Part shown: piece after piece, positions 34,865-45,900 of the stretch
Position numbering within the stretch: position 1 is the stretch's first letter
Layout: the number at the start of each line of letters is the position of its first letter
Assembly: GCA_036936605.1 (NCBI GenBank)
Contig: JAUPFV010000002.1
Coordinates: 161,750,813 to 161,814,812 of the forward strand
Origin: Limnanthes douglasii subsp. nivea
Lineage: Eukaryota > Streptophyta > Magnoliopsida > Brassicales > Limnanthaceae
Direction: 5' to 3'
Length of the DNA stretch: 64,000 nt
Program-made: the position numbers and the translations under genes
The notes under the pieces: model-generated
What the model saw: only the letters and a program-made list of their open reading frames with translations
Database searches by the model: none
Told to the model about the DNA's origin: nothing

Positions 34865-36224
34865 ATGTTCACAGCTAGGAACGCTCTAATCAAAGGTGGG
34901 TGGCTCAATCTATCTGAACTAGAAAAAGCACAAAAAGTCGAAAGGGAAAGGCGCATTGTAGCAGGCTTACCCACTTCCCGCATCGACAAACCAGCAATCT
35001 CAGCTACAGAATCTGACCAGGGTTCTTCCTCCACAAAGGGTGTCAAACCGAAGAGATTGTGTCAAACCAGTATTTCCCCTATCATCTCAGGTTCTTCGGT
35101 TCAAGAGTCAGAACCCACGGTTGAACCAGGTTTAACAGTTACTAGTTTTAAAAAACCTTCCCCGTTCTTAGCCATGGGGTCAGATGCTGATACTTCTCCC
35201 AACAAGCTGGTTGATCGAAGAAAAGGCCGGCTGGTCAAAGGGCAGGCTTCCAAGGGCACCCTTTCGAAATCAGGTGCCAAGGACATCAGTACAGGGTCAG
35301 AAGTACCCATAAAAGCACCCAGGAACAGGCTGTCCGGTCCGGAGGCCACTGGCTCAAGCCCCCGAAGAGAAATCTCCACCTCAGAGCCCCAGCCGGAGGC
35401 TAGAGTGCAGGAGAGCACTGAAACTCATCAGTCCGGTGGTCAGACTGAACCAACTCCAAACTCCCCCTTCATCAATACAACTGAAAACCCTTATTCAATA
35501 ATGGAGGAAATAATGGAGGACTCTATCGAAGAGGCTCCATTTGAGTCCAAACCTTCCGGACAGACCAGTGGTGCTGTTGCTGCTCAGAAGGATAAAGGCA
35601 AGGAGAAGCTATGCTTAAGGCATCCGGATCTGCCGGAGTGTCTTGAAGGAAAAGCAGGACCTTGTTTCCACAAGTACAATGTTAAATATATTCTTGCCTT
35701 GCAAAAGATTAATTATGCCTTCATTCATACATCTGAGTTGGGCCGGATGTGTACGAAGTGGGGGATTCCAGAGAATGTGAAGATAAGAATCCCCATAGAC
35801 CCCGAAACCCCAATGGACTGCAAACTCAGTGAAATAGTCATATTTACTGAGCTCTTTAACTGGGGTTTAAGGTTCCCATTGGATCCGGAAATAGTTAGAT
35901 ATTTCCATCTTATCAAGCTCTGTCCCAGTCAACTAAGCCCCAACGCCTGGTACACACTTATGGCCCGCATCATGGCCTCCAGGCTCTCCGGGATTCCTCA
36001 ACCAATGGAGGAATTCGCAGCTGTGGCCAGTCTCTGCAAGAACCACCACATTCCCTTCTATCGCTTCAACATCGGTGATGATTATAAAGCAGTGGACGAT
36101 CTGCTTGAGTCAGAGAGAAACTGGAGGACCTAATTCCTGTTCGTAAGTGGTGCTTGGGAGAACGGGAGGAAAATTAAAGCCGGAGTCAATCCAGGTCTCC
36201 TCACCAGCAGATGGATGAGTGATC
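34865..36224 (+). pseudogene. Element C antisense ORF (aORF), exon 1, one nonsense codon
   Basis: The ATG at 34865 gives MFTARNALIKGGWLNLSELE. Codons 20-270 are Ser/Pro/Thr-rich with basic patches. Codons about 290-450 form the conserved domain: KWGIPENVKIRIPIDPETP, FTELFNWGLRFPLDPEIVR, LCPSQLSPNAWYTLMARIM, HIPFYRFNIGDDYKAVDDLL, FVSGAWENGRK. One TAA at 36131-36133 replaces a Gln codon (CAA in element A). The exon breaks after base 1 of a codon at 36224. With exon 2 the spliced length is 2883 nt, an exact multiple of three, about 960 residues. The function is unknown. Confidence 0.88.
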
Positions 36225-36305
36225 GTAAGGCTCCTATTTTATATTCTTTTTTCTACTTTTATCGAATTTTCTTAAACTGACTGTTCTTATCTTTTTTCTT
36301 AGCAG
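36225..36305 (+). other. Intron of element C aORF (81 nt)
   Basis: Donor GATC|GTAAGG, T-rich interior with an ACTGAC branch-like motif, acceptor TTCTTAGCAG|TGCTG. A tandem acceptor (TAG then CAG, three bases apart) would allow two in-frame products differing by one residue. Splicing restores the frame in phase 1 (MSD-L-LPKEFSDYL). Confidence 0.85.
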
Positions 36306-37828
36306 TGCTGCCCAAAGAATTTAGTGACTACCTAAAGGCCGGACAGGTTACTTGCACCAAGATCAACACTTAGACTGCGGAGAAATGGGGAAACCGGTTT
36401 CACGATGCTTTCACAGGAGGCAACTTGACAACGTCTCACCTCTGGAACACTACTGGCTGGAGGGACTTGACCTGGGAAGAAATCACCACTCCACCCCCTC
36501 CGGATGTAGTCCTCAATAGAACACACGAACTGGATGGGTTACTTTACTTGCCAAGCCGGGCCAAGGCCCCGAGTAAAATGAAAGGCAAGAAAAAGAAGGG
36601 CAAGAAGGTTGTAGGTGAGGCTAACCCTGCTGAGGTGGAGAAGGCTGCTCCAACAAATCCAGAGGGGCCATCCCCAAGCCAGATCGATGATGCTCTCTTA
36701 GAAGTGGTGGAGCAGGAGAGTGTTAGCGAAGAGGTTCAATCCCCAAAACCCCTAAGGGCTCCCAAGAGAGACCGAAAACGGGGAGCAGAAAGCAAGGACA
36801 GGGAAGCTAAGAAGAAAAAGACCTCTAGGGGTGATGAACTTTCTCTCCGGCCTCCGGAGCCTCTCCCCCCTGTAGATCCTACTGATCCAACACGAGCAAA
36901 GGAGATCCCTGGTGATTTTCAAACTGACGAGGTCGGAGGAGGAGACCTTAGCATTGATGGGGTTTTCATCACCGGGCTTGATGGACTTGGTGACTATTTT
37001 GCCAACCTCCCTAGAGACGATTTTGCTGGGGCTTACCTCCCTCCGAGTACTTCGAAAACCGTCACTTTTAATGGCAAGACTTTTACTGTTTCAAGTGAAA
37101 GGAATATTATAGCTCACTCCATATTAAGTAGTGTTCAGCCAGTGCTTGTGTTGGAGAAACAAGTTCGAAGTCAGGCAGATACTATCAAAAATCTCAAATC
37201 TGACAAAGAGAGACTGTCCGATGATCTTCTTACTTCCACTCAACATGTTGACATCCTGAAGGGAGAAAACGAGGAGTTAAAGAAGAGCCAAGAGGGGTGG
37301 ATCACAAAGGTTGCCACTTCAGAAGACACTATCAAAGAGCTCCGGGAGAAGCTGTCCGGATTGGAGAAAGATCTCATCTCTTCGAAAGAGGAGGCAAAGG
37401 CCAAGGATCAAGTCATTCACAACTTGACAAGTGACAAAATTTCGCTCGAGAACACAGTGTCCAAGGCCGTAGAGAAGAAAGTTGATCTGCTAAGAGAGCA
37501 AGAGGCCAAAATTCAGGCCAAGATCGATGCTTATGCCAACAACGTAATAGACACTAAAGAGCAGATGTATGCCAAGGTGAAATCGGACATGGTCCTTCTC
37601 TTTCATGAGAAGTTCCCGAAGAGGAACCTGGGAGATTTGTGGCTTCATGTAGAGTACGAAGACCTTCCCTTCCACACCATGGCTGATGGAGACTTGCATG
37701 ATTATTCCAGTGCTTCATCCTTTGACGAAGAAGAAAACACCGGGGAGGGTTCTCACGAAGAGAAAGACGATCCCAAGAAGAAGATGAAGACAAGTGAGGC
37801 TGAGCCATCTTCAAAGGCTCAGTCTTAG
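36306..37828 (+). pseudogene. Element C antisense ORF, exon 2, one nonsense codon
   Basis: From the acceptor: LPKEFSDYLKAGQ, EKWGNRFHDAFTGGN, SHLWNTTGWRDLTWEE, TPPPPDV, then basic clusters (KMKGKKKKGKK and PKRDRKRGAESKDREAKKKK, probable nuclear localisation). Then come GDFQTDEVGGG, a long coiled coil (about 37100-37560), HEKFPKRNLGDLWLHVEYEDLP and an acidic, Lys-containing tail. A TAG at 36371-36373 replaces Trp (TGG in A); otherwise 467 codons are open from 36425. The architecture suggests a nuclear, oligomerising protein, which is inference only. Confidence 0.88.
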
Positions 37829-38332
37829 ACTATGAATTATTTTTTACTTTTCATGTTACCTGAACTAAAGTCCTTGGAAGGCCAAGGCAAATTTGTTATC
37901 GTGTACGTCATTTGACCGGATAGATCTTTTGTTTTGTTTGAGAATTTAAAAGTCCTTGGAAGGCCAAGGCACTTAAGTTATTTCAATGAATATCTTTGTT
38001 TTGCACAACTCTTGCATCCTCTCATAGTTTGTTTCAATTTTGGTGGCTAGTGTTTAAATAGCCCTTAGTTATTTCATAAGCATTCTAAAGTGAGAGTGTT
38101 TAAATTCTCCGATGACAAAATGTTTAAGAAGTCATCATTCCCTTAATTCAATCCGGATGGTATGACAAAAAACAAAGTAAGAACACTTCATTTTTTTAAG
38201 AAGGCATCAAATTTCATTAAACAGCCCGGACACCTCATTAAAACCTCCCCGTGCCACCAGGGTAGGAAAAAGTATGCCCCCAAATATTTACATGGATTTT
38301 TAAACAAGTAAATATTTACATAGCTTCTATTC
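37829..38332. repeat. Element C spacer with duplicated hairpin
   Basis: Holds CCTTGGAAGGCCAAGG at 37872-37887 and again at 37954-37969, downstream of the aORF stop. Otherwise AT-rich and noncoding, up to the integrase end. Counterpart of 9283-9374 in A. Confidence 0.72.
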
Positions 38333-39640
38333 CCAGTACATTCGGAGATGTTCAATATTCCAAGGGTGATTTAAAACCTTTCAATCTTTGTCTTCTAGCC
38401 AATATGTTCCAGGTTTAAGCCTTTCAATGACCACATAAGGTCCTTCCCAAGTTGGGGCCAGTTTGCCGAGGAGCTTCTCTTTAGTGTGTAAGAAGACTTT
38501 CCTCAATACCTTGTCCCCCGGCTGGAAATCTCTTCTTTTAACTCTAGAAGCAAACCTGCTTCTCATCAAACCCTGATAGTGTATAGCTCTAAGGTGAGGC
38601 TTAACTCGTCTTTCCCCTATTAGGTCAAGCTGACCTATGATTTCCACTTCGTTAGAGTGTTCGGAGAAGTTGTGAACCCGAAATGAAGGGAGAGTTTCTT
38701 CTATGGGGGCTATTGCATCCATCCCATAGACCAAGGCAAAAGGTGACTCTTGTGTTGCAGCCCGAGGTGTAGTCCGGTAGGCCCACAAAACCTCTTTAAA
38801 CCGGACAGTATAGTTCTGTTAGCCACTTCAACCTGACCATTTGCTTGTGGGTGGAAAGGTGAAGAGAAAAAATGTTGTATACCCCTTGAGGCACAGAAAC
38901 TCTCCATTGCCTTGTTGTCGAACTGTGGCCCATTGTCTGTCGTTATCTTTTGTGGAACACCAAATCTGCAACAGATGTTGGATAAAATGAATTTTATGAC
39001 AGCTTTTGATGTTGTTCCTGCCAGGGGGGCTTCTTCAACCCACTTCGAAAAGTAATCTATAGCAAAAATTATAGTTCTGCGCCCTCCGGACGCCATAGGA
39101 AGAGGTCCCACAAAATCCACCCCCCAATCGAGCAAAATGTATAGGCTCAGAAATTGACTCTGAAGGGATGGTTGTGACATGAATTTCATTACTATATCTC
39201 TGGCATGGATCACACCTTCTCACCAGCTCCTTAGCATCTTGCATTATAGAGGGCCAATAATAGCCAGCCAGTAAAACTCTCCTTGTTAGAGCCCTGAATC
39301 CACAGTGAGCTGTTCCCTCACCATCATGCAATTCGGAGAGGACTACTTGAGACTCATCATCTCCTAAACATCGCAAAAGAGGTTTACTGTAAGACTTTTT
39401 ATACAGAACGTCCCTTAGTATGATAAAACCACGAGCTTTGTGCTTCATTTTTCTTGCCAATGATTTATCCGGAGGCAAGATGCCATCAGAGAGATACTGC
39501 AGGAGAGGGAATCTCCAATCTTGAGGCTGTTTCATCTGTACATCAAAAATTTCTTCCTCTTTGCTCATATTGAGTTGAATAGAAGGGCACTCCAGCACAT
39601 GGATCCAAGGATATGACTCAGTATATGCTATGGTTGCCAA
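38333..39640 (-). pseudogene. Element C integrase, frameshifted
   Basis: Zinc-binding ELHDGEGTAHCGF and CDPCQRYSNEIH; core WGVDFVGPLPMASGG, TTDNGPQFDN and NGQVEVANRTI, so all three catalytic residues remain. The frame shifts near 39100 and again at about 38790, where roughly 50 bp between ILSGLK and EVLWAYR are deleted relative to A. The C terminus has KLAPTWEGPYVV and continues past a TAG at 38379-38381 to the WNIEHL ending near 38350. Confidence 0.9.
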
Positions 39641-40560
39641 GGAATCTGCTAGTTCATTCTCTGCCCGGGGTATATGCTCATAAACAACGCTTTTGAATTT
39701 AAGAGCTTTATTTTTAAAAAGAAGTAAGTACTTCACTAGTTGCTCTTTTTTGGCCTCAGATTGACCTTGCGCATGGTGTATAAGAAGCTGGGAATCGCTC
39801 ATCAGCTTGACCCTTTTGGCCCCACAAATATCAGCCAACTTTAAACCAGCTATAGCTGCTTCGTAGTCGGACTCATTGTTGGAAGCCCTAAAAGAAAAAC
39901 ATATAGCCTGGTACATTTTGTCACCATATGGAGAAGTCAAGCACACCCCTGCACCACATCCCATAGTACTGGATCCACCATCCGTCCGGACGACCCAGAC
40001 CTTTTTGTCTTTCATCTCAGTAGTCTGCTCCGTATCCCTTTCAGAGTGGAATTCAACTAAAAAATCAGCCACAACTTGGGCTTTAACTGCTGTTCGAGGA
40101 GCAAAATCAATATCGAAGTCCCCCAATTCCACTGACCATTTAGTCATTCTACTTGAAATGTATGCCTTTTGAAGGACATTCTTCAAAGGAAAAGATGTCT
40201 GGACGATAATATGATGAGCCTGAAAATATGGCCTCATCTTCATTGCAGCAATTGCTAAGGCTAGTGCTAATTTTTCGAGCATCTATCAAGCTCTTGCTAA
40301 TGTAGTATACTGGATGGGGGTAATTATCCACCTCTCTTACCAATACAGCACTGATGTCACAACTTGAAACTTCCAAGTATACGAAGAGTGTCTCTCCATC
40401 AACAGGTTTAAATAAAGTCTTGGGGGAGGACAGATGTTTCTTAATCTCATTGAAGGCCTCATCGCACTGTGAAGTCCAGTCGAATCCCTTTGCACCCTTT
40501 AGAGTTTGAAAAAACGGGGCACATCTGTCCGAAGACCTTGAGATGAATTGATTTAAAGCA
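39641..40560 (-). pseudogene. Element C dual RNase H region
   Basis: The first RNase H has VYYISKSLIDA, then loses about 25 bp covering the EKRYLK block (frameshift at about 40290) and continues LEKLALALAIAAMKMRPYF. The second, archaeal-type domain (about 40000-39640) is fully open: RTDGGSSTMGCGAG, NNESDYEAAIAGLKLADI, SDSQLLIHHAQ, ENELADSLATI. Connection motif TKWSVELGDFDIDFAPRT lies between. Confidence 0.88.
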
Positions 40561-41417
40561 GCCAACCTTCCAGTCAACCGTTGTACATCTTTAACATTCC
40601 GAGGAGGCTCCATTTGGAACAAAGCATTAAGCTGGTCCAGATCGGGCTGTATCCCTTGCTCACTTATTATATAACCTAGGAACTTCCCGGACTGCACTCC
40701 GAACACACATTTTTCTGGGTTTAGCTTTAAATTCACTTTTACTAAGTTAGCAAAAGTTTCTTGGAGGTCTGCCAAGTGAGGTTGTTCATCCACACTTTTC
40801 ACCATCACGTCATCAATGTATACTTCCATATTTCTTCCAATTTAATCAGCAAAGGCTTTGTTCACCAATCTCTGATAAGTAGCCCCAGCATTTTTCAATC
40901 CGAATGGCATCACCTTGTAGCAATGAAGACCCCTATCAGTGACAAATGTGGTATGCTCCCGATCCTTCGGATCTACTTGAATCTGATTGTACCCGGAGAA
41001 AGCATCCATAAAGGATAGTAGCTTATTTCCAGAAGTGGAATCTACCAGCTGATCAATCTGGGGGACTGGATATAAATCTTTTGGGCAGGCCCTATTGAGA
41101 TCTGTGAAGTCAATGCACATACGCCACTTGCCATTTTTCTTTTTCACCAAGACCGGGTTGGCAGTCCACAAAGGATATTGAGACTCCTTTATATGTCCCA
41201 TTTTTGTGAGCATGTCAACTTCTTGAACAATAACATCAGCCTTTTCCTTGGTAAAAGCCCTTCTCTTTTGTACCACATGTGCTATGTCTCTCCGGATGGA
41301 TATGTGATGTGATATAATATCTGTTGGAACCCCTGTAACATCAGCGTTGCACCAAGCAAAAACATGCTGATGGTCTTTTAGAAACTTTAACATCTTAATC
41401 TTCAGTTCGGATGGCAT
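40561..41417 (-). pseudogene. Element C reverse transcriptase, one nonsense codon
   Basis: Open from 41417 with [60 protein letters not shown] and [20 protein letters not shown] at 40844-40842 replaces the Gln of the family motif FADQIGRN, then VYIDDVMVKS (catalytic Asp pair intact) and LTGRLAALNQFISRSSDRC. Apart from this stop the RT fold is complete. Confidence 0.92.
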
Positions 41418-41459
41418 TTTGGACCCTATCTTAACACTCTGGGGTCATCAATTTCACCC

Positions 41460-42210
41460 TCACCCCTAGAAAGCCCCTCAAACTGCTATTCTTCGTTGGT
41501 ACGAACTACCCCAACGTCCGTGGAGCCAGTGTTGTAGCATAACACTCTCTTGCAATCTTTTGACTGCTCCGGACAACTCCCACTTGTCCTTGAACAACAT
41601 ATTTCAAACATTGGTGGACTGTCGAGGCCATTGCATGCATCCTAGAGAGTCAAGACCTCCCTAAAATAGCATTATAACAAATGGGACAATCCACCACAAT
41701 AAAAAGTATCATGACCATCTTCTTAAAAGGGCTCTTGCCCAATAAAAGTTCCTCTTCGAACTCCCCGATCACATATGCTGAGCTCCCAGTGAAGCCCACA
41801 ATTGATCTGTCCGAACGCTGAATTACGACTGTATTTTTAATCTTTTTGTAAGTGTTTAAGAAGAAGATATTGGCTGAACTCCCAGTATCCACCAAGATTC
41901 GTCTTATGTCATTGCCCCCAATGGATGCTCCTATGACAACAACATCTTCATGAGGGCCAGCTATATCCCTTAAGTCATCTTCATTGAAAACAATGAAGGG
42001 AAATGGAATTTGTGATTGATAGGAGGTCATGCCTCCTTCCAGCTGGGTCGCTAAAGTATGAACGTGCCTCTTCCTTGAAGAAGCAGTAGGAGTTGTCATA
42101 GTATCCCCTCCGAAAATTGTGAGTGACTCAAAAAACTCAATAAGCCCGGAGACTGTTTTACAACGTTCCTGAATGGAACCCACCCTATTTCGAGTTAGAT
42201 CAGGATCCAA
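41460..42210 (-). pseudogene. Element C protease domain
   Basis: FFESLTIFGGDT, SRKRHVHTLATQLEGGM, active site RRILVDTGSSANIFF, VGFTGSSA, NAILGRS, then a TGA at 41652-41650 (Trp in A) and STVHQCLKYVVQGQVGVV, RECYATTLAP. The position of the family stop codon holds TAG-CAG-TTT (41485-41477), but a one-base loss puts it out of frame in this copy. Confidence 0.85.
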
Positions 42211-42213
42211 ATA

Positions 42214-43871
42214 TTATGACTCTACATCAAATATTTCGATTATAACCATAGCTCCCTCCGGAGCAACATTGCTTGGACCAACCCGATGAGCATTATCAGG
42301 CATATTTCCTCCTCTTCTTTTCACATATGCCCCCAACTTCCCTCTTTCAATCAAGTTCTGAACTTCTTGTTTCAAGGCTATACAATCATCAGTGGTATGG
42401 CCAGTATCATTATGGTACCGACAGAAAGAGTTGTTACGATGTTCCATAGGAGATTGCAGCGCGGCCGGCCTTCTATAGTGCACTTCTTCCTTTGTTTTAT
42501 CGTAAATGGTGACCACACTTTCTTTGAATTCTGCAAACCACTCCGGTTGAACCCAAGACCCTCTCTAATTTCTAGATTTTTAACTCTGGGCAGGTGCAGC
42601 TGGCTGAGATTGAGCTTTAGCCCTGTTATGCCCCTGTTTGGTCTCCCTCACTTTGTTCCCGGACTGATTTTGGTTGGGGTTTGGTGCAACCGGGGCAGAC
42701 CTCACCTGCATGTGCACCCTAGTTTTCTTTGTTTCATCAATATTGATTTGCTTTCCGACTTGATTCAGCAAACCTCCCCAAGTCATGGCTTTCTTTCTGG
42801 TCACTGAATCAGCCAAATTTCCAGGGTTTAAGCCCTGTCTCAAGGATGGTATTGCTACTTGCTCGAAGCAATCAGCAACCCATTTTTGGTGTTTACAAAA
42901 CGACTTATGTATTCTTTCAATGATTCGTTTGGTTCTTGGGCACAATGGATTATTGTGTCCCCATTGCCTTTTAATTCCTTACTCCCAACAAACTGCCTTC
43001 AAAAGGCCACCCAGAAGATATCAAAGTTCCTGATGCAGCCTTGAGGTAGAATGTTATACCACTTTAGAGCACTCCCCGTAAAAGATTGGGAGAATGCTCT
43101 ACAGAGTAACTTATCGTCATCATCAAAATTCATCATGAAGTTTTTAAATTGCTCCAAGTGGTTGTCCGGATCATTACTACCATCGTACTTCTCCATTTTA
43201 GTACTATCGAACCTCTTAGGGAGGTTTCCGGACATAATCTTGGAAGACAATGGAGATTGTATCCAATTCCGGCCACGACTGAACACAATATCCTCATTGG
43301 GAGTTGCAAAGATTCTTGGTTCATCGTGGAAGGCGAAAGGATCCATCAGCATCCGTTCTACATGCCTTCGGCTGTGAGATGATCCTTTGACTATATTCTT
43401 CTTCAATTTCCCATGTCTATCCCTTTTTCTTGAATACTTTTTAATCAACTTTTGCTTCTTTTTGGATCGGCCCTCATCACTACTGGAGGATAAGGATTCT
43501 TCGACTCCATCCTCGTCAGAGGAGCTATCAGAAGACTCTGAGTCTGAATCAGAACTCTCCACTGGTTTAGACCGGTGAGAATTTTTGGAGCTAGCATGAG
43601 TCTTCTTGGTACTCACATGAGTCTTCGAAGGCTCATGCTCTCTAGGGTTGTCGGTATGATGAGCGACTGATGCTTTTGACTTTTCTTTCATGCCCATCTT
43701 AGCCTTCTCTGCCCTCAGAGCTTCTATCTCGCCCTTTAATCTATCATGCTCCTCGATGGTGTATTCATCATTTTCACCCACCATTTCAAGCAAAGCTCGT
43801 GGTACTTCCGGGGCGTCCGGATTAATTCGGACTGATTTTTCCTGTTGGTTTCGAATGCTTGATTCAGGCAC
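42214..43871 (-). pseudogene. Element C gag, frameshifted
   Basis: 290 codons are open from 43871 (an MPESSIRN start): an acidic/Ser/Lys-rich N terminus, RFDSTKMEKYDGSNDPDNHLEQF-type core, KWYNILPQGCIRNFDIFW. Then breaks near 43000 and 42870, the ADCFEQVAIPSLRQGLNPGNLA block, a Gln/Asn-rich linker and a zinc-knuckle-like CRYHNDTGHTTDDC at 42214-42516. No stop separates the end from protease except TAA 42216-42214, which lies in the linker. Confidence 0.88.
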
Positions 43872-43878
43872 CGTCGTC

Positions 43879-43896
43879 CTCCCACTGTGGTCGCCA
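43879..43896 (-). other. Element C primer binding site
   Basis: TGGCGACCACAGTGGGAG on the minus strand, identical to element A; spacer AAT to the LTR. Confidence 0.82.
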
Positions 43897-43899
43897 ATT

Positions 43900-44307
43900 T
43901 GGTGAGGTTTATTTTCGTCTGAGGGTAAGTTTGTAATTTTTGTTTGGAGTTTTGTGGAAGTTTGTAAGTATTTAATGTTTGAGTAGTGAGTAAAGGGAGA
44001 ATTAAGGAGCCCAATTGTATTTAATTTTCATTACCCTCATTTAATATTGGTGGTTGGGTATTTATACCCTTACATTTGGGCCTTATGGGCTTTCGGGTCA
44101 TGTTTAATGGACCCAAGTCAAGTTTAAGGACCCATGAGCTCTTAGTAGGAGAGCAGGCAGCTTAGTCAAGAAGTGATTAGGTTTTTAAGTACTTTAGTTC
44201 TTGTTCGAATAGTCCAATGGATGAGGTGTTCGAACTGTCCTGTCCGGTTAGGTGGTCTTTGTCCGAACTGTCCCTGTCCGAAGAGGCAACAGAATCCGGA
44301 CTCATCA
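43900..44307 (-). repeat. Element C 5' LTR (408 bp)
   Basis: TGATGAG...CCTCACCA on the minus strand, same length as 34013-34420 with about 18 mismatches and no gap. Confidence 0.95.
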
Positions 44308-44312
44308 AATAT
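44308..44312. repeat. Target-site duplication of element C, right (AATAT)
   Basis: Identical to 34008-34012. Confidence 0.93.
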
Positions 44313-44649
44313 GGATCACTTTAGTGATATGATGGCTCTATGACCTAATTATATTTGTTAGATCCTTCATGAATCTAAATGGATTTTTCCTCAAAATGAA
44401 CTATATCCCAGTAGGTTTAAGTAACTAAATATGTAAAGATCGACATGCAGAGCCCATCATAGAAAATTAAGATTTAATATGGAAGGATTCATCTTCCTAA
44501 TCAAGACTAATCAACTATTTAGGAGAGCCGAGACCCAACAATTGAAATGCTATATATAAAATATTAAATAATCTAAAGTATAAGGAAAACCTAATTGACA
44601 TTCAGAAGAAAAGACAAGACACCTCAACAAGTCGAGAGCCCTACTACTT
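44313..44649. other. No gene recognised
   Basis: AT-rich, stops in all frames. It should continue copia F upstream of 34012 on the minus strand, but I could not find a copia motif in it. Confidence 0.4.
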
Positions 44650-45900
44650 AGAAATATGTTGCACAATTAAAACATGAAATTCCGTGGCCCTCCAAATTTG
44701 GTTCAAAATAAATAACTAGTACTTTAGCCTTCCAAGGACTTTTGTTCAAAAATGAAATAAAGTACGTAACTAGAAATGAATACATACGAATTTTACATAG
44801 TTGGTTTCAGTGTCATCTCTATTATTGTTGGCTTAAGCTATGATATATTTGTTGGCATGCATATCATTTAACGAAGCATGACCTATAGCTTTTGAGTTAT
44901 AGGATTGACCTGAGTCGTTGAGATCAAGGTATCTAGGGATTAATAGTGTTATCAATGAAGATGGTGGATCATCCTAACCCTCATCAACTTTCTTCTTGAA
45001 GTCACCTAGGTCAAATTCTTTGGGAAGATCATCCTGTAATATAATGAGATAAAAATTCCCTAAGTGCAAGTTAAGGAACATCTGTTAGAAACTGATGACC
45101 ATCTCAATCTAGATTTTTTCACCTTGCTCTTTAGATACATCCAATATCCACTCGTTGGTCTCTGTGATAGCCTGTTCTTTGGATTTTTTTATTGAGTTTG
45201 AATTTCTCCTCCAAGTACAAGACTTCGCCTCCCAATTTCTCCTTCAATTTCATATTTTTGACCCTATGAGTTTTCTTCTCCCAAACTAAGATATTTGTCT
45301 CCCAACGGTTTTTGAGCTCGACCTTATAACCTTGATATCAACCTCAACTTCAAACATTTCTCTATTTTTTGTAAATAAAATTTTATTAAATTGGGAAAAT
45401 CGGGTAAAGGCACACTATAAAGAAAGAATATGCTTCTATTGACACCATTTTTAAGTATGGTCAAAGCAAAGTTATGATACTTACCTCAACATTGGGGCCA
45501 CTTATCATGCATATATATCGACCGATTTATACTTCTTAGGAGTAATAGGAAGTTTATTGGTTACTTCTCCATATGTGACTAAAATATACCATAAGTCTTG
45601 CACCTCACCCCGGCTAGTTGGTGATGCTATTTTTCCTCCTCCATTGACTTAACTATCGGTCGAGCCTGACGTGAGACCAACATGTGATGAACCACCAATT
45701 CTTTCTCTATGACATTTTGGCATCAATTTCTGCCGAGTTGGCCGATCCTTAAGCAGAGCCAACTATGCTCGTGAAATATTTGGTCGTGATGAGGCTCATG
45801 TTTGTTTTCCTCTTTTTTTTGTTTCTATTTTTGATATGTTTTGATGGAGGAATGTAAACTTTCCTCTTTAGACATTTTCTTGAAAACCTTTCCCTTGTCA
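44650..45900 (-). pseudogene. Decayed antisense-ORF remnant of another Tat element (tentative)
   Basis: Near 44735 the motif CCTTCCAAGGACTTTT resembles the hairpin spacer of A and C. On the minus strand around 45050-44990 the text reads LPKEFDLGDFKKKVDEG, loosely like FPKRNLGDLWLHVEYEDLP at the end of the element C aORF. Upstream is charged sequence with heptad-like spacing. No domain core (FNWGLRFPL) was found and no LTR. If real, it is the 3' end of an otherwise lost plus-strand element. Confidence 0.35.

Larger units (their letters stand above)
34013..44307 (-). mobile_element. Element C: complete minus-strand Ty3/gypsy Tat-lineage retrotransposon
   Basis: 10,295 bp with 408-bp LTRs, PBS, gag, protease, RT, dual RNase H, integrase, hairpin spacer, antisense ORF and polypurine tract, flanked by AATAT (34008-34012 and 44308-44312). 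I count about 18 mismatches between the LTRs (about 4.4%), so it is older than A and D. It is the most readable full-length copy for the antisense gene, with only two nonsense codons. Catalytic motifs of RT and integrase are intact, but frameshifts and small deletions inactivate pol. Confidence 0.96.

Noticed and set aside
35101..35418. 105-codon minus-strand frame
   Set aside because: Shadow of the Ser/Pro-rich part of the element C aORF.
42286..42807. 173-codon plus-strand frame
   Set aside because: Antisense shadow of element C gag, which has clear gag motifs on the minus strand.
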